Counted from the first letter of the stretch, positions 12,890 through 26,836 are shown. The stretch is 64,000 nucleotides of DNA from Peromyscus leucopus (GCF_004664715.2 NC_051071.1:36577530-36641529), one strand, 5' to 3'. The notes: generated by a model from the letters alone, not told the origin. Program-made: numbers and translations.

Positions 12890-13190
12890 ATTTTATTTTT
12901 ATTAATTCTTGGGGAGTTTGGAATTTCCTATAACATGTTTTGATCATACCCACCTCCCTCCTCCAACTCTTCCCAGATCTGCTCTCTATTTTTCACACAC
13001 CCAACTTTGTGATTTTTATTTTTAAACCCTCCAAGGCCCAATACGTAGTAGACAAATATTCTTGGATATATAATCTTTTCCTGAACCATGGTCAACCTCT
13101 CAGGAGCTGCACTCTTAGACAAAATACTCTTTCCCTCTTCCAGCAGCTAACTGTTTCCACCAATTCTGGTGTTATAACTAACGCTTAATA
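12890..13190 (-). mobile_element. LINE-1 3' UTR fragment
   Basis: On the minus strand it shows the gatctgggaagagttggagg and gggtatgatcaaaacatg elements typical of rodent L1 3' ends, with A-rich sequence at the plus-strand left edge. Non-coding; no ORF2 part seen. Confidence 0.55.
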
Positions 13191-15411
13191 TTGGGACTGC
13201 ACTAAAATATTTCGTGCAGTAAAGGACACCATCCCTTGAGTAAAGAGGAACACTACATGATGGGAAAATTCTTTAGCAGATATGTGTATTTGTGTTTTTA
13301 AACATCTTTCTCTACTAAAGTTTGAGTTCTAAGAAGCCAAGAACACATGCTATTCAAACCACCAAAGAGCAGGCTGTAACAACTCTCATACTATGGCACA
13401 CTAAAGCACTTGATACGCAGTTGATAAATAGTTACAGGAAGTGAGTGTATACACAATTCAGAATCAATCAAGTACCTCGTGCTGACTTATCCATGAGAGA
13501 GCTATTTTACCAACATTAATAACTGTAACTACAAGGTAAAGTCAGCCTTTCCTTGTTGACATAATGATTGCTTATAACCATGAAATCCAAAATATTTGAA
13601 TAAATAAATTTAATTTAATAAAATGGTTAGTAGCATAGGCTAAAGTGCACTAGACAGCTCAAAGAATTCATCAGTGAAAGTTCCTTTTTCCATATACTGC
13701 CTTGAAGTCCACTGTGTTACATCTTTTGATGACCATCCCAACATGTTGTAATTACTCTCCTTCTTTAGAGACGAATGAATACATCACCTTAAAGATAGTG
13801 CATGGACACCTTTCTTTGAAGTCATATTTCTCTTCTAATGCCAGGGCATAGATATTTAATCCTTCAAAGACTGACAATTTCATTTTTTGCCATAAGACAG
13901 GAAAGAAAAAAACTGAGAAAAGTTAAAGAACCTTACTAGAAAAATTCAACCATGAAACAGTTCACATAGCTTTAATTTTATTCTTACGTAAATGTAAACC
14001 TCACTGTTACACCTTATAAAGCTCTGAGAGAGAGGTAGACAGAGATTCAGCATATGAGGATATTGTAGAAAAGAAAACTGGACACTCAGGAAGAGAACCT
14101 GACAGATGTTGAGAAAGAGGAACAGCGGAATTGCTAGATACTTCCTTATGAAGAGGTTAAAGAGAGCAGTGTGGAGAGAAGTTCTTCCACGTGGGAATGC
14201 ATAGAAATGAGTCCTCTTTCATGGTACCTTGTATCCGTAACCTCTGCTAATGTCATCTGTTCTGTTCAATTTGGTTTTATACTCTATCTCATTTTAGACA
14301 CAGCTCACTCTCTTGTTCAAGATGTCCTCAAACTTTTAATCGGCTTGCATCAGCATTCTGAGTAGCTAGGAGTCTAGTCACACACCATTGTCTCTGGTGT
14401 TGTCTCCTCTGTCATACATTCTTATATCTCCCAAACTTCATGCAGACTAGCACTAAACAGTTTAGTTTATATTGACTGATATCATACTATCCTGTTAGAC
14501 TGAAAACCCAATGATGGCAGAATCATGTCTTTTTTGTCCTACCCTTTCTATCTCAATATTTAGCCAGTGAGGGTAAGAAGAGGGACTGTGTTGGAGAAAG
14601 TATGGAGCACATAATGTGGAAAGCATCCTAGACATCTTTTTTTATAGTAAAGGTAATGGTACTGTATGTGTATGTGAAGAGAGGCTGAAAGTAGTGGAAA
14701 AATCTGAATATGATAAGTGAGAAAGAATCTGGAGTAGAAGAAAGCCTGTCACCAGTGTGGAGTCTTCCCAGCACTTGACTATTTTGAATTTGGCTGTTAC
14801 AGACCTTGTTTGCGAAGAATGTCTCAGTGTCCAGCAAGTTGATACAGGATACTGTCCCTGGGAAAAGAATCATTAATACCAAATTGATTCTTTGTGTATT
14901 GCATCTTAAGAAGTAATTTCTTAGACAGCATATTGAGGTATTACACACTTCAATGTGGTATGAAAGGTTACTGTAGAATAAAAGTTCATTCTTCTCTGTT
15001 CTTTTACAAATTCTGGTATCACATCTAGTGTTTTCAAGTCATAATACAGATACTCCATCCATTTTAGAAGATGCATAGTGAGAAAGTGGGCTGTAATGAA
15101 TTAGAATTTTCAGGCTGGGACAGGGCTTGGGAATACGGCTTCAGGGTTTCTGCTGATGGATTGCAGGTTCTCTAAGATTAAAATACATTTTGACACATGT
15201 GCATGAGACAGGTGAAATATACAAGAATTGCACTTTAAAGTCAGTATGCTGCTTTTCCTGGTCCAGCAAAACATAAGGCTCTCAGGAAGAGATGTATAAG
15301 TAATGGAGAGGGAGGGACACACTAACTTGAGCATTACTTCAATTCTTTTCCCTTTTCTGGATCATTTGTCATGAAGGTAAATAAATCACATATAGTTTCA
15401 TTTTTTATTAA

Positions 15412-15640
15412 TTTTAAAAAGATTTACTTTTTAGTGTGTGCGCGTGTGTGTGTGTGTGTGTGTCTGTCAGTGTGATTGTATACCACATGTGCATAGACAA
15501 CCATGGAAACCAGAAGATGTCATATGGATATATACGTGGTTGTGAACTGCTTGAAGTGGTTGTCAGAAACCAAATTCTTGTCCTCAGCAAGATCATGAGC
15601 TGCACTTAACTGTCAAGCCATCTCTCTACATACACTTTCC
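15412..15640 (-). mobile_element. B3/B2-type SINE
   Basis: Ends on the plus strand in tcaagccatctctctac, the reverse of the tRNA-related head (gagagatggcttgac). It contains ccagaagatgtcatatgg and tggttgtgaactgc, matching a diverged B3. It includes a TG tract at about 15436-15463. Confidence 0.6.
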
Positions 15641-17197
15641 CTTAATTTTCAATAAGTTAAAAATTTCACAGAGAAATTATTTTTACTATGGAAAGTTAGT
15701 TTTTGTGCTTGAAAAAAATATTATGGAATTGAAGACTGAGGTGATTTTACTTTAGTTCACAATGTTAAGAAACTATTTCTTAGTAACTAACAAGTAGGTA
15801 GGATTTTGAAGATGTTTTATTATTTTATATCTACACAAAAGATCAACTAGCCTATAGCATAAGTTGGTTCTGCACTCTATATTACTATAATTTCATATTC
15901 ATTGAGCAAGCTAATATAAAGGTAGTATTTATACCTATTATATGTATATAAAACATAACACTCGTAAAAATCATCTTGTAAAAATAGTTAACACAAGGAT
16001 AAAGATAATTACAAAAGATTCTGGGTCATGACACTTTAAACATAAAAGGTTTTGGTCACATTTCTTTATAAATGAAAAATATTATACTAAAATCATAAGA
16101 AAATCGGAGGAAACATTAGGGAAATGAGAACAGAGATGGATGTAATAACAAAAAAAAAAAAAAAAAACCAAACAAACAAAAATAGGAACTCCAGGAGATT
16201 CCCTTAAAAATCTCCAAAAGTCTGTGAGTAGACCTATAAAAAAGATGTGTATGAACAGGTGTCTTTTCTTATACTTGTTCAGTATGAATGATCACCACTC
16301 TGTGTCAGATGTTATGTCTGAAAGAACACACTGACTGCCTTCAGGCAGCTTACAATGAAGAATGTTGAACATTTATGTAGAGTCATTGAAAGCCTCGTGA
16401 GAATCAAAAATTCCCTTCTCTGAACAAGGGGAGCAGGGCACCTGATCTGCCTGGGAGAATCACCTCCTTTTCAGATACAAGGATGTGCTTTTCTGTAGAG
16501 AAAATTGGAAGCTTTATTACACAAAGGAAACATCACGTAACAACCCTGGGAAGGTGAGAGAGCTCTGTATTGTTACTGAAACGGAAAGTTTGTGATTGCT
16601 AATAGGCACAGCCAAAGCTAAAGCTTGAGGATTAGCTGGACTGTAATTGTACTGCTTGGGAGAATGGTTTAGGCAAGGGAGTGGCAGGAATAGAGTGGCT
16701 TGTTGTAAAAATCACCCTAATGTTCAGGAAGAAAGAAAGGAGCTAAAACACACATTTGTAACAGACCCTACAAAAGAGGATAAAGACAAGCCTGGAAGTA
16801 GGTACTGATGAGAAGTTATCCCAATGTGTCACTCTAGCAATAATGATTGATTCCCTTAACCATTTAACGTCGTAAAAACAAAATGCAGGACTCAAAATTG
16901 TAAAATCTGACATAAAAATGAGAATACATGGGTCCCAAAGTATTATTCTCAGAAGGATCAAAGTTTCTACTTTAAAAACCAATTACCTCATGGATTTGTG
17001 GTTAATCTGCTTCAGAAATGCATGTTAAGAAGTTAGACAGTTATTTACAAATGAAAATAATTAGCCAATTTGAGACAAAACACAAGGCTTGATTCATGGT
17101 AAGTATCCAAATGGCTTGTTATTATTTAAAAAAAAAAAACAGACTTTTTTATTTCCTTGTATTGATAAAGATATAGATGATAGGTAGATGAATCATA

Positions 17198-17219
17198 GGT
17201 AGATAGATAGATAGATAGG

Positions 17220-17272
<53 letters not shown>
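17198..17272. repeat. (GATA)n tetranucleotide tract
   Basis: Nearly pure tagatagata repeat interrupted once by ggtaga. Likely length-polymorphic. Confidence 0.95.
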
Positions 17273-17465
17273 GATAGGTACACAGACAAACAGATGATAG
17301 AGATATACATATAGATGAAAACTTAATTTTATTGACTTTTTGAATCTCACTCGTTCTCCATAAATACATTATTTTGCTAAGTGTGACTGAGTCGATTTTC
17401 CCCTTAATTCACTTGACTAAACACTAAGTGAATTTTTGCATTTGGATGTAGTCAGAAGTTTTCCT

Positions 17466-18490
17466 GTGTTCTGCATGCTCCACAGCCGCTCAGATCCAAA
17501 GAAACAAACAGAGGCTTATATTACTTAAAACTGCTTAGCCTTTAGCTCAGGTTTTCACTGAATAACTCTTACATTTAATTTAACCCATAATTATTATCTA
17601 TATTTAGCCTTTGGCTTGATACCTTTTCTCAGTTATGCCTTGACATCTTGCTTTTTCTGTGTCTGGCTGGAAACTCCTGACTCTGTTCTTCCTCTTCCCA
17701 GCCTTTAGTCTGCTTATCCCACCTATACTTCCTTCCTGGCTACTGGGAAACCAGTGTTTTATTAAACCAATATACAAAAGCATTATCACACAGCATTTCC
17801 CCTTTTCTGTCTAATCAAAAAGGAAAGTTTTAACTTTGACATAGGAAAATTACATGTAATAGTACAGTTTTCAAGTAAGAATTACAGTTACAATATCTAG
17901 TCTATATTTATTTGGAAAAATTAAAGAAAATATTCTATTGTGAGTCTAAGGTTTCATATCTAACTTGTCTTTTATCATAGCCAAGAAAAATTATAACTAT
18001 CTAGTCTTCAACTACATCAAAGACCCCAGAAGGATATAATATTACCTATGTAAACAGGGAGTGCATTGTAATCAATTTCCAAAAATCTAGAATGACAGAG
18101 ACAGCTGGCTACCTGAACAGTTACCCAAAGTTATTCTACAACATCGGGGCATCCTTCTTCAGCTTATAGGCCTAGTGTCTCTCAGTTGCTTCTCTCTGTG
18201 TCCTTTAGAATATCTGGCAGTTTCTTCTGTGAAACAGGAACCTGAAGGACCATCTCACCTTGTTTTTTCAAATTCAGTGGTCATTTTCCTATGGGTCCTG
18301 TATGTCCAGTTTATACAACACATTATCAGCTGTCCAAGGAAAGCAGTTTCTTGCCCAAATGACTATTTTTGTCAAGAAGAAGATAAACTCGTAAAGAGTG
18401 TCTTTGATGCCCATCTTTCTCTTTGAAGAAAATTAGTGCTGCCAGGAATTGATGTGTCGCACTGTCCAGAAAAGTCAAAGTTTTTAAAAC
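17466..18490 (-). mobile_element. mys-like LTR retroelement fragment, antisense: 3' internal region plus LTR
   Basis: On the minus strand an internal region (about 18490 down to 17796) ends in a polypurine tract aaaaggggaa. A roughly 330-base LTR follows, starting TGCTGTG at 17795. The LTR contains aataaaacactgg, ccagtagccaggaaggaagt and ataggtgggataag, shared with the LTRs at 52909 and 55930. The internal part just before the polypurine tract (attgtaactgtaattctt) is shared too. No coding frame for gag, pol or env is intact. The right boundary is uncertain and may reach about 18900. Family name is from memory of cricetid mys elements. Confidence 0.7.
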
Positions 18491-21400
18491 ACTTTAAATG
18501 CCATATTCTGTAGGTCTTTGAGGTTTTTTAAGACTACCTACCTAACTGAATTATATCTATGTATTCCTAGAAAGCTTAACTAACATAGCTTAAGTTTGAC
18601 TATCATAGGAGACTAATTATAATCTGTATTTCTTAATTATCCATTACAATTTCAAATGAGTTACACAAACAAAATACTTTAAACTAGAGTAGAAATATAC
18701 ATACAGTATAACAAAATTAACTTTAAATTTGAATCAATAAACTAAAATCCATAGCAATGTAAAACATTTTAAACAAATTGTTACTCTTTATCTTATCATA
18801 TGTGTGTGTGTATCCTATATATCTATATCATATCCCCACATCTTTTTATCCAACAACATTTGGATATGTGCCTACATGAATAAATGCAAACAATTCAACA
18901 TCATTCAGGAGATGTGCGCAGATTGACATTTTTACACATGTTCATGTTCACACATATTTTTATATTGCTTTAGAGTAAGAGACCAAATGGAGAGCTTGTT
19001 TCCCTAGTATGGAAACAGGAGTTGAGTGTGTGTTTTCGTAATGTTTACAAAACTGGCATCAAATGAGGTTAAAGAAATGGATAATTCTCAAGAACAACTC
19101 ATCTCAAGACAGAAATGGCTGATAATCAAAGAGTATGGATGGAGCACTAAGACAAATGTGTTAGCTATGTGCAAAATTCAAGCGTCTAGAGGCCAATATT
19201 AGCTCAGCTACGGAGACATTTATTAAACTGAGGAAGTTCCAATGACAGTGCTTATGAAAAAGAAATAATATTTTAGTCTAAAGCATGCTTCATTGATTTT
19301 AGTAGGTACATATGAAGGAAACCAATAGCAAAAAACCATTGTTAAAAGTTGAAATTTACTTTCTGTAAGTATAAAGTAGCGAATTTAAAATTACCATGTA
19401 ATGGCTGACAGACTCCCCAGTCTAAAGAAACCTTGTTTCTGCCCTCAGATACTGGTGTTTACTGTGCTGCACTACTCGATTTAACTTTCCAAAGACAGAG
19501 TCATTGCGCATTCCCTCCCCTCTCCCATTAAACCCATGTTCCATTCTCTGACAGCTGTTTTTGTCATTTATGTTAAAAGCAGATGGAGAAAATGCAAAAC
19601 CATGTCAGTTTTATGGCCATGTATAATCAGCATCTGGGCTATATGTTACAGGCACTGTCAATTGAAATAAATATCTTACTTAGTATCATAAAAATCTTTT
19701 GTAGTTTCTAAGACAGTAAAGAAAAAGCTAAACATTACTTGGTCTGATTATAGATCTTAACAGCAACTTTTTTCAGTTTTTATGTGAGTTGTATACGTGT
19801 GTTCATTATAGTTATGAAATTATCTGAAAAAACACTGTATTACTAATTGATTTTTAAACATTATTTACCACCATATATTAATTTCACACTAGAGATCCTA
19901 TCAGATGACAGATTTATTCTTTTAAATAATGTGTGTTGATGACCAGGATTTGTAGACATTTTATTGAATCATATACAATTGTATATATCATATCTTTATT
20001 CATTTACCTTTGTAAAAGGAAATACTATATAGTTTATTTATACTGCACTTTTTACCAAGTAACTGTTATTCATCATTTTGAAAAACTGAAGGTAAATCAC
20101 ACAGAACAATGATGGCTTCTGTAAAGCCCATAAAGCCAATGATGGTAGATTCAGATATAATCCAACTCTGTGTCAGAACAAAGTTCATGCCTTTGTCAAC
20201 AAAGGATGAATATTTTAAAAGTCTTGAATCTATGCATATCAAACCATATAATGCCCAATTATAAAGGCCTATTTAATGTTGAGCCAGTGGATGACATTTG
20301 CATTGTTTTATAGAATAATTCGACTTGGATAAGAATTGAGAGAGATGGATAAGAAGTGAATGTTAGACTAATTTGTCTAATATCTCATGAATAGTTTGGT
20401 GGTTTCTTAAACATTCTATCCTGGTGGTTATTTTTTTGTAAAATGTATGTGTCTAACATTCATCCCATCATAATCACCGCAGGGTATTTAATGTCACAGA
20501 GTAGCAACTCAGCAATTGACACAGTGTTGCTTCTCCCTGTTCACAGCTAAACCTATACACAGTTCCCATGCTCTATGGTCTCTAGTTTCCCAGTCTTCCT
20601 GTTTTGTAGTCGTTGAAATAGAGCCTGAAGTTCCTGTGATCAGTTGCTTTTAGGAAGCATGAAAGTGCTGAGATTCATGGTATAAATAGAAACAAAAAAA
20701 ACACAGGGCTAGGTAAGATGAGGGAAGAAAGGTTGTTATTGGCTAAATTTCCCTGTGAGGATTTGAGACTAGTCCCCACACAATACAGGTAAATATTTCA
20801 TCTCACTGAGCAGATAACTAAAATACCCTTCTACTTTTAAGGAAGTGATAATAGCCATGTCTTTCACTACATATATTATGTAGAATGATACAGTGTAGTG
20901 TCTAAATATATAAAATAAAAAGCTGCACGTGGCTATAAGTCTATTTGTATATAATACAACTATAAAATGGTGTGGATTCAGTCAAATAGATCTTGGAGGT
21001 TAAATTGGTTCTGGCATGTTTACATAAAATGAATTGTCCTTGCAGTATGCAGTGCGTAGAATTTCTACCTGATTCACTTTTTTAAATCTGTTTTTGTTTT
21101 CTAAAAATGACATAGCATATTCTCTGAAGGATTGACATTTGGGAAGCTCTTAATTATGGTGTGTTTTAACCTAATCTTGCAACTATGTCTTATCCATTAC
21201 ACTATCTGTTTCCATAATCTTGAAATGTTTTTAATTAGATTCTTCATGGACCAATGGACTCAAATGTACACTCTTTGAAATTCAGCAGATTCTATGCTAA
21301 TAAGCAGGGATCAGAAACCAACAGAGTTAAGAAATGTAAATATAGTCTGCCTCTTTCTTAACCTGAAAATACTGACATTTTTCTTTTTCATTTATATCAT

Positions 21401-22146
21401 CTGGTCAAAGGCTTTTTTCTCTTTCTTCTTATGGGGACGCCATTAGAGGTGAATGTTGTTTAGTTTATCAAATTTATTCTAAATTCTTATAAAGTAAAAA
21501 GGAGCATTTTACTCAACAAAGCTAATAGTTTAAGTGAAGTACATTGTCCATTAAGTATGACTGAAATTAAACAAAATGTTTTGGAGTTTACCTTACGTCT
21601 GTCACTGGTAGCATGTCTTCTCATGTGAGATTCATTCTTTTAGATGGAGGAATGAAATCATGTTGATCCTTAATGGACTTCTGAGACAGTGTGATAAAAA
21701 GCAATAAGAACAAACCAATTAGACACTAAGTGTAAATAGTAGTAGAAGCTTTATAAATTACCCTTTTTAGCTAGCTAGGTTGAAGGTAAGCAAATATGAA
21801 AAGCCATCAGGTCCCTCAAGCATGCCATTGTTCAGTGTTCTGTGATGTACATTTGAAGTTTGAAGTGAAGCAGTTTTCAATGTGGAATTTACATCGCGGT
21901 ACATCACAATACAAACAGCACAGATAATATCACTATTTACATTTGAGGCATTGCATTTCCATGTAAAACCTAATATAGTTTTGTCCTGTATTCACTGTGT
22001 TTTATAACTTTTATAACATTGAATAGTCCATTTATAAAAAAAAAATTATTATTCATAATTGTGTTGTGATTTATTTAAATAGGAGTATTTTCAGTGAAAT
22101 GAAATATAGATAAAATATAACTTACCTTAACAACAGGTATTTCTGG

Positions 22147-22380
22147 GCAAGAGAGATGACCCAGCAGTTAAGAGTACTTGCTGGACAATCACGAATACCT
22201 GAGATCAAATCGGAGAACACATATAGCAAGCAAGGGGTCCTGCAAATGCCCATAACTCTATCTCAGAGGGATCCAGCACTCTCTTATGGCCCCATGTGCG
22301 GAAGCATGAGTATCTACATAGACCCATGTGCATATATTTATGCAGACTTTTAAGGGAAATAATAATTTTGAAAACAAGTG
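22147..22380 (+). mobile_element. B3/B2-type SINE
   Basis: Head gggcaagagagatgacccag, then cagttaagagtacttgctg, the remnant of ggttaagagcacttgctg, then gagggatccagcactctctt and an A/T-rich tail. Confidence 0.55.
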
Positions 22381-22966
22381 TTAAAACACACTTAATTTCC
22401 ACTAAAATAATTAGCAATTGTTTAGGTATTATAGGTACTAAAATTTTAAAGCCACAGATGAATATTAAGCTTTTCATGAAATACCTTAAGTTCTATTAAA
22501 AAATAGAATTAGTTTGGATAAATTTATTGGTTCAGAATACTTTTCATCACTATACAACCCCAAACAACACAATTTGTACATAAAGAATGAGTCACTGAAT
22601 GACGTTTATTGATTCCTTTATATTACTTTACATTATTTTCAACAGTTGCATGTGGTATTTGGGGAGTTACATGAACAAATTTTTCATTCTAAAATCTCAA
22701 AAACATTCTTACTTTTCATCATCATTATATTATTATGATCCAGTGATTAACTGATATGTAAAGTTTCCTTGGCATAGACTGATAATTTGAAGTTTCTTAT
22801 AATTTAACTGTAAGAATGGATCAAAGTTGAAATGAATGTGATCTTCAAAGCATCATTGCCAAAGGCATTGATCACTATTGCAGTAAAAATAACTTAGTCT
22901 TGGCTGTATTTAGAGCCTGTGAAAAAATATATTTTCTTAAGACCCAGACAAATAATTCAAATGTTG

Positions 22967-22969
<3 letters not shown>

Positions 22970-23015
<46 letters not shown>
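22970..23015. repeat. (TG)n microsatellite
   Basis: Pure TG run of about 23 units. Confidence 0.95.
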
Positions 23016-23017
<2 letters not shown>

Positions 23018-23084
23018 GCCAGCAGACATTTCACATCATATGCCATTGTCAGTCACTCCCCACTTATTTAATATTTACTCTTTA

Positions 23085-23256
23085 TGTGTATATGTAGCAG
23101 GTATGTGCAAGTGTTAATGCATGTACCCATAGAATCCACTGGAGATTGAGTGATAAACATTTGGGAGCCCTCTGATATGGGTACTGGGAAGCCAACACAG
23201 GTCCTCTTCAAGAGCAGTATACAAACTTTATCACTGAGGAATCTTCCCAGCCCCTG
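23085..23256 (-). mobile_element. B3/B2-type SINE
   Basis: Plus-strand text ggtactgggaagccaacaca, gtcctcttcaagagcagta, then tatcactgaggaatcttccc is the reverse of a B3 head and body. Sequence at 23260-23440 may be a further decayed SINE. Confidence 0.55.
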
Positions 23257-24918
23257 GCCCACCCCTTATTTTTTGAGACATAATTAACCAATCTGGAATT
23301 CAAGGTTCAACTAAAATGCCTGGTCATTAAGAACTTGGGGTGTCCCAGCCATCTCTCCTGCCCCAGCCTTGGGGTTGCATACATATGCCACCACTGTTTA
23401 CATAGCTGCTAGAGATAAAACTAGAGTTCTCATGTTTGCATAGTGGAGAAATTTCTCCCCTGCTCTCACATTCATACTTATTAATATGGATGGTTTCCTG
23501 TCTTCTGAGATAAATCTTCCATAGAAGCCAACAGCCTAAGAAGGAGAAAATATGCAAATATAAAAATGTATATGCATTTATATGTGTTGTTCATATACCT
23601 ATATACACATATGTACATATGGAAAACATGTATGCACATGTATATGTGTATATGAACACATGTACACGTGTACGTTTTATGAGTACACATGTGTATATAT
23701 TTTTAAATCTAGACAACAAAATATTATTTATTCCAAGTAGTTTAATATAAGAATTTAATATAGAAGAATTTCCTGAGACTTGTAGGGAGGTAATACAGAC
23801 AGGAAATTTTCTACTTACCTCCAAGTCTACAAAAGCCAAAGAAGTTAAAATGATGAAAAGGAGGTACATCTAGAAGTTGCAATTATGATGTCAGTGAGGT
23901 GGCTTCTGGGGCTATTCCCCAAACAGAGGACAAATACACTATGGATTTTCCCTTCTGGAAGCCTCAATCTTTCACCAGCAACTCTCAATATCTAAACCCT
24001 ACCCTAGTGGTTCACGAGAGTGAGATCTCAAGGATCCAGAGCAGAACTGAAAATAAAGGCTGTGAAATGACTCCTGGGTCCTGATATGGAAAAGAACAAG
24101 GTTGAGAGAATGTTATTGTGGTGAACAAAAATATTTACTAAGTGACTTGTTGAAACCTCCCTCTTTGTGTGTTTATTGGCTGGCTGTATATTTCTTAGTT
24201 TTCTCCAATAGCAGGATCTTAGAGTAGATGGTGTCTGAGCGTTGACTTTACTCTGATTTTTATCATATCATAAGAATATTCCTGTGGTTGATTGCACTTT
24301 TCTGATATGATTTTTACTATAGTGGTCACATATCAAGTTAGCAGTTAGACACTGTTTACTGAAGATTTCTCCGTAACTTACAGATTTAGAATTTAAGACT
24401 ATGCCTCATAAATGGCTTCAAAATTAATTTTGTGAATGTACCAGTTTCTTCAACTGATAGTGTGTTTTCTTTAGAAGTTAAAGGATCTATAAAATTCAAT
24501 ATATAATGATAATTTCATTTTGAACCTACAATTATCACTAAAATATTTTATACATCTATATCCAGTATATATACATCCAGTCTTCTGTATATTTAATTTG
24601 CTTATAGTTTATTAAAATATACACCTAATTTGTTTCTACAAATGCTTCCTACTCTGTGTTTTGTTCTGGCCGAATCCATGTCTAGGCAATGATGGGTTAG
24701 TACTTTTGTTTCATAATTGTGCTACTTTATTCCAATCTTGCTTCACATTTAAAGGGCAGCACATTTAATTTTAGTACTGATTTTTAGATGAAAAGAAGAA
24801 AAGATCCCTCATGACAAAAACTAACTTCCCTTCCTGATGTGAAACTTATGTCTGAATTAAATGTGTCTAGAGATTTACTTTTCCTTCTAAACATTAATTT
24901 TTATTATTTTCATTGCAG

Positions 24919-24990
24919 ACGTTTGGAACAGAACTCCATCAGGGTCATCCCTCCTGGAGCTTTCTCACCATATAAAAAGCTCAGAAGAAT
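24919..24990 (+). CDS. Slit2: Slit2 exon: D2 LRR 1
   Basis: A 72-base exon, acceptor cattgcag, donor gtgagt, phase 2-2. It encodes [20 protein letters not shown] then LRRI. The N-S-I-R variant is what I recall for mouse (human has N-T-I-K), supporting a rodent source. Confidence 0.97.
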
Positions 24991-25420
24991 GTGAGTTAAC
25001 AGTATTGTGCAAGATATGTCATTTTTTAAATTATGTAGGTCAAGACTATGCAGGAAAAACTAAGCACGAATATTGAAGAGATTGACAGCTTAATGACAGT
25101 CTGATTGCCCGTTGTATAATAGCACTTTAATCTGAGTTAGTGAAACCTTATCATTTTTCATGCTCTCTGTAATTCAGTGTATTGATTCCCACAAAAACAG
25201 TCATGACATCTTTGGTATGCTACTGTCTAATTAAGACATGCCGTCCTTCCTAATAAGTTAAGCAAGTGGATAGTAGTTGTTTTTCAGTGTGTGATTCATC
25301 TTTAAATATTAGGATTATCTGATGTTTTGTGCTGAAAGTTGTGCACGTCTTCCTCATCTCCTGTACCCAACATCCCCTAGCATCCTATTTCGTTTAACCT
25401 AACCTTGTTTCTGATTGTAG
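24991..25420 (+). other. Slit2: Intron, 430 bases
   Basis: No repeat or RNA gene recognised. Confidence 0.85.
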
Positions 25421-25492
25421 TGACCTCAGCAATAATCAGATCTCTGAGCTTGCCCCAGATGCCTTCCAAGGACTGCGCTCTCTGAATTCACT
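25421..25492 (+). CDS. Slit2: Slit2 exon: D2 LRR 2
   Basis: A 72-base exon, acceptor ctgattgtag, donor gtgagt, phase 2-2. It encodes [20 protein letters not shown] then LNSL. A T27 run starts 15 bases after the exon end. Confidence 0.97.
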
Positions 25493-25506
25493 GTGAGTAG
25501 ATACCC

Positions 25507-25533
25507 TTTTTTTTTTTTTTTTTTTTTTTTTTT
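25507..25533 (+). repeat. T27 run just after a donor
   Basis: Uninterrupted T run starting 15 bases inside the intron. Confidence 0.95.
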
Positions 25534-25715
25534 CCTGAGGGAAACCAATGCTTTTTCCACAAACAAGAGTTTTTAAATTTTCAGATTAAGGGGGAAAAAA
25601 CCTCCTGTCTTTCTATGATGGGGTATGAATCCTTAACTACAATTGTTATTAGTGAATCTCATCATCTTCCAGAGGCCTACTGTCTATCACTAGCACCAGC
25701 CAGTTTTTAGGGTAG

Positions 25716-25718
<3 letters not shown>

Positions 25719-25765
<47 letters not shown>
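25719..25765. repeat. (TG)n microsatellite
   Basis: Pure TG run of about 23 units. Confidence 0.95.
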
Positions 25766-25768
<3 letters not shown>

Positions 25769-26786
25769 AATTTTGTTATCAAAAGAAAGAGAGCTGCCGC
25801 ATGGGAGATTGTGTTTATTCCAGATGTAATAAGGGGACAGGTTATTTTGAAGTTCTCTGACAACTCTAGATTTGTGGTCTCTTAGTCTATAGTATCATGT
25901 GTCTGAGCACAGTGTTGGTCCTTTTAGGATGATGAAAGCCAAGTGTAGAGAATAAGTGAGCATAGTCGTGTTGCCATCATTTCATCCTTCCTTCATCACA
26001 GGAGGATTTTTCCCCAGGATTAGCTTCATACTAAGCATTAGTTGTGAAGGTTAACGGGACTTTCGAGAAGATAACTATGCAAGTTAGAGTCAGTCTAAAA
26101 TAAGTTACTAAAGGATAACATTCTTTTAACTTATGAAAGCATTTCAAATTATATCAAGTAAAGTCACCTTTAATTATTTTATAATTTGAGTGTAGAGTCT
26201 GGCTAACTTACGTATTAATGGTTTCCATGGGTGTAAATTATGGCCAGCTTCTTGAGTTTCTGGAGTCAATCCTTCCCTCCTCCTTTGCTACAGTATCTTT
26301 TAATAAGTAGAACAAAATCTGTTTACACAAGTTTCTTTTATACCTCACCTTTTAAGATCTTTCTAGAAACATCAAGTATATGTTTTTATTAATTTGATTA
26401 ATATGTCTCCTGAAGGTGTGAAAATATTTTAAACAATATGATTTCAAATACCTCTACAGAATTTCCATTGAAGAACTAAAACATAAACAATTTAAAATTG
26501 GTATTTAATTACTAAAATATTATCATGTCTTAGAGGAGACTGGGCATGATTTGTATAAAAATTTGAGGGCCATTCTTAGTATTTACAAAATTTTTAAATA
26601 TTGTTAACATTAACACTTATTGTGTATTAGTATAACATTGTATATTGTACTCCTGCATATTAATGCAATATAAAGTGTATTGTTAGAACTATAGCTTTTA
26701 AAAATCGTACACTAATTGAATGATATTTTATCCTTGGGGACAAAAGACTCAATTTTTATATTTATATTTATATATATACATATATA

Positions 26787-26790
<4 letters not shown>

Positions 26791-26836
<46 letters not shown>

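Larger units (their letters stand above)
6942..24918 (+). other. Slit2: 18 kb intron inside D2
   Basis: The largest intron of the window. Contents recognised: CA/TG inverted microsatellite 8689-8779; LINE-1 3' UTR fragment (minus) 12890-13190; B3-type SINE (minus) 15412-15640; GATA tract 17198-17272; mys-like LTR element (minus) 17466 to about 18490; B3-type SINE (plus) 22147-22380; TG tract 22970-23015; B3-type SINE (minus) 23085-23256. The stretches 6942-8688, 8780-12889, 13191-15411, 18900-22146 and 23700-24918 show nothing I recognise. Confidence 0.75.
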
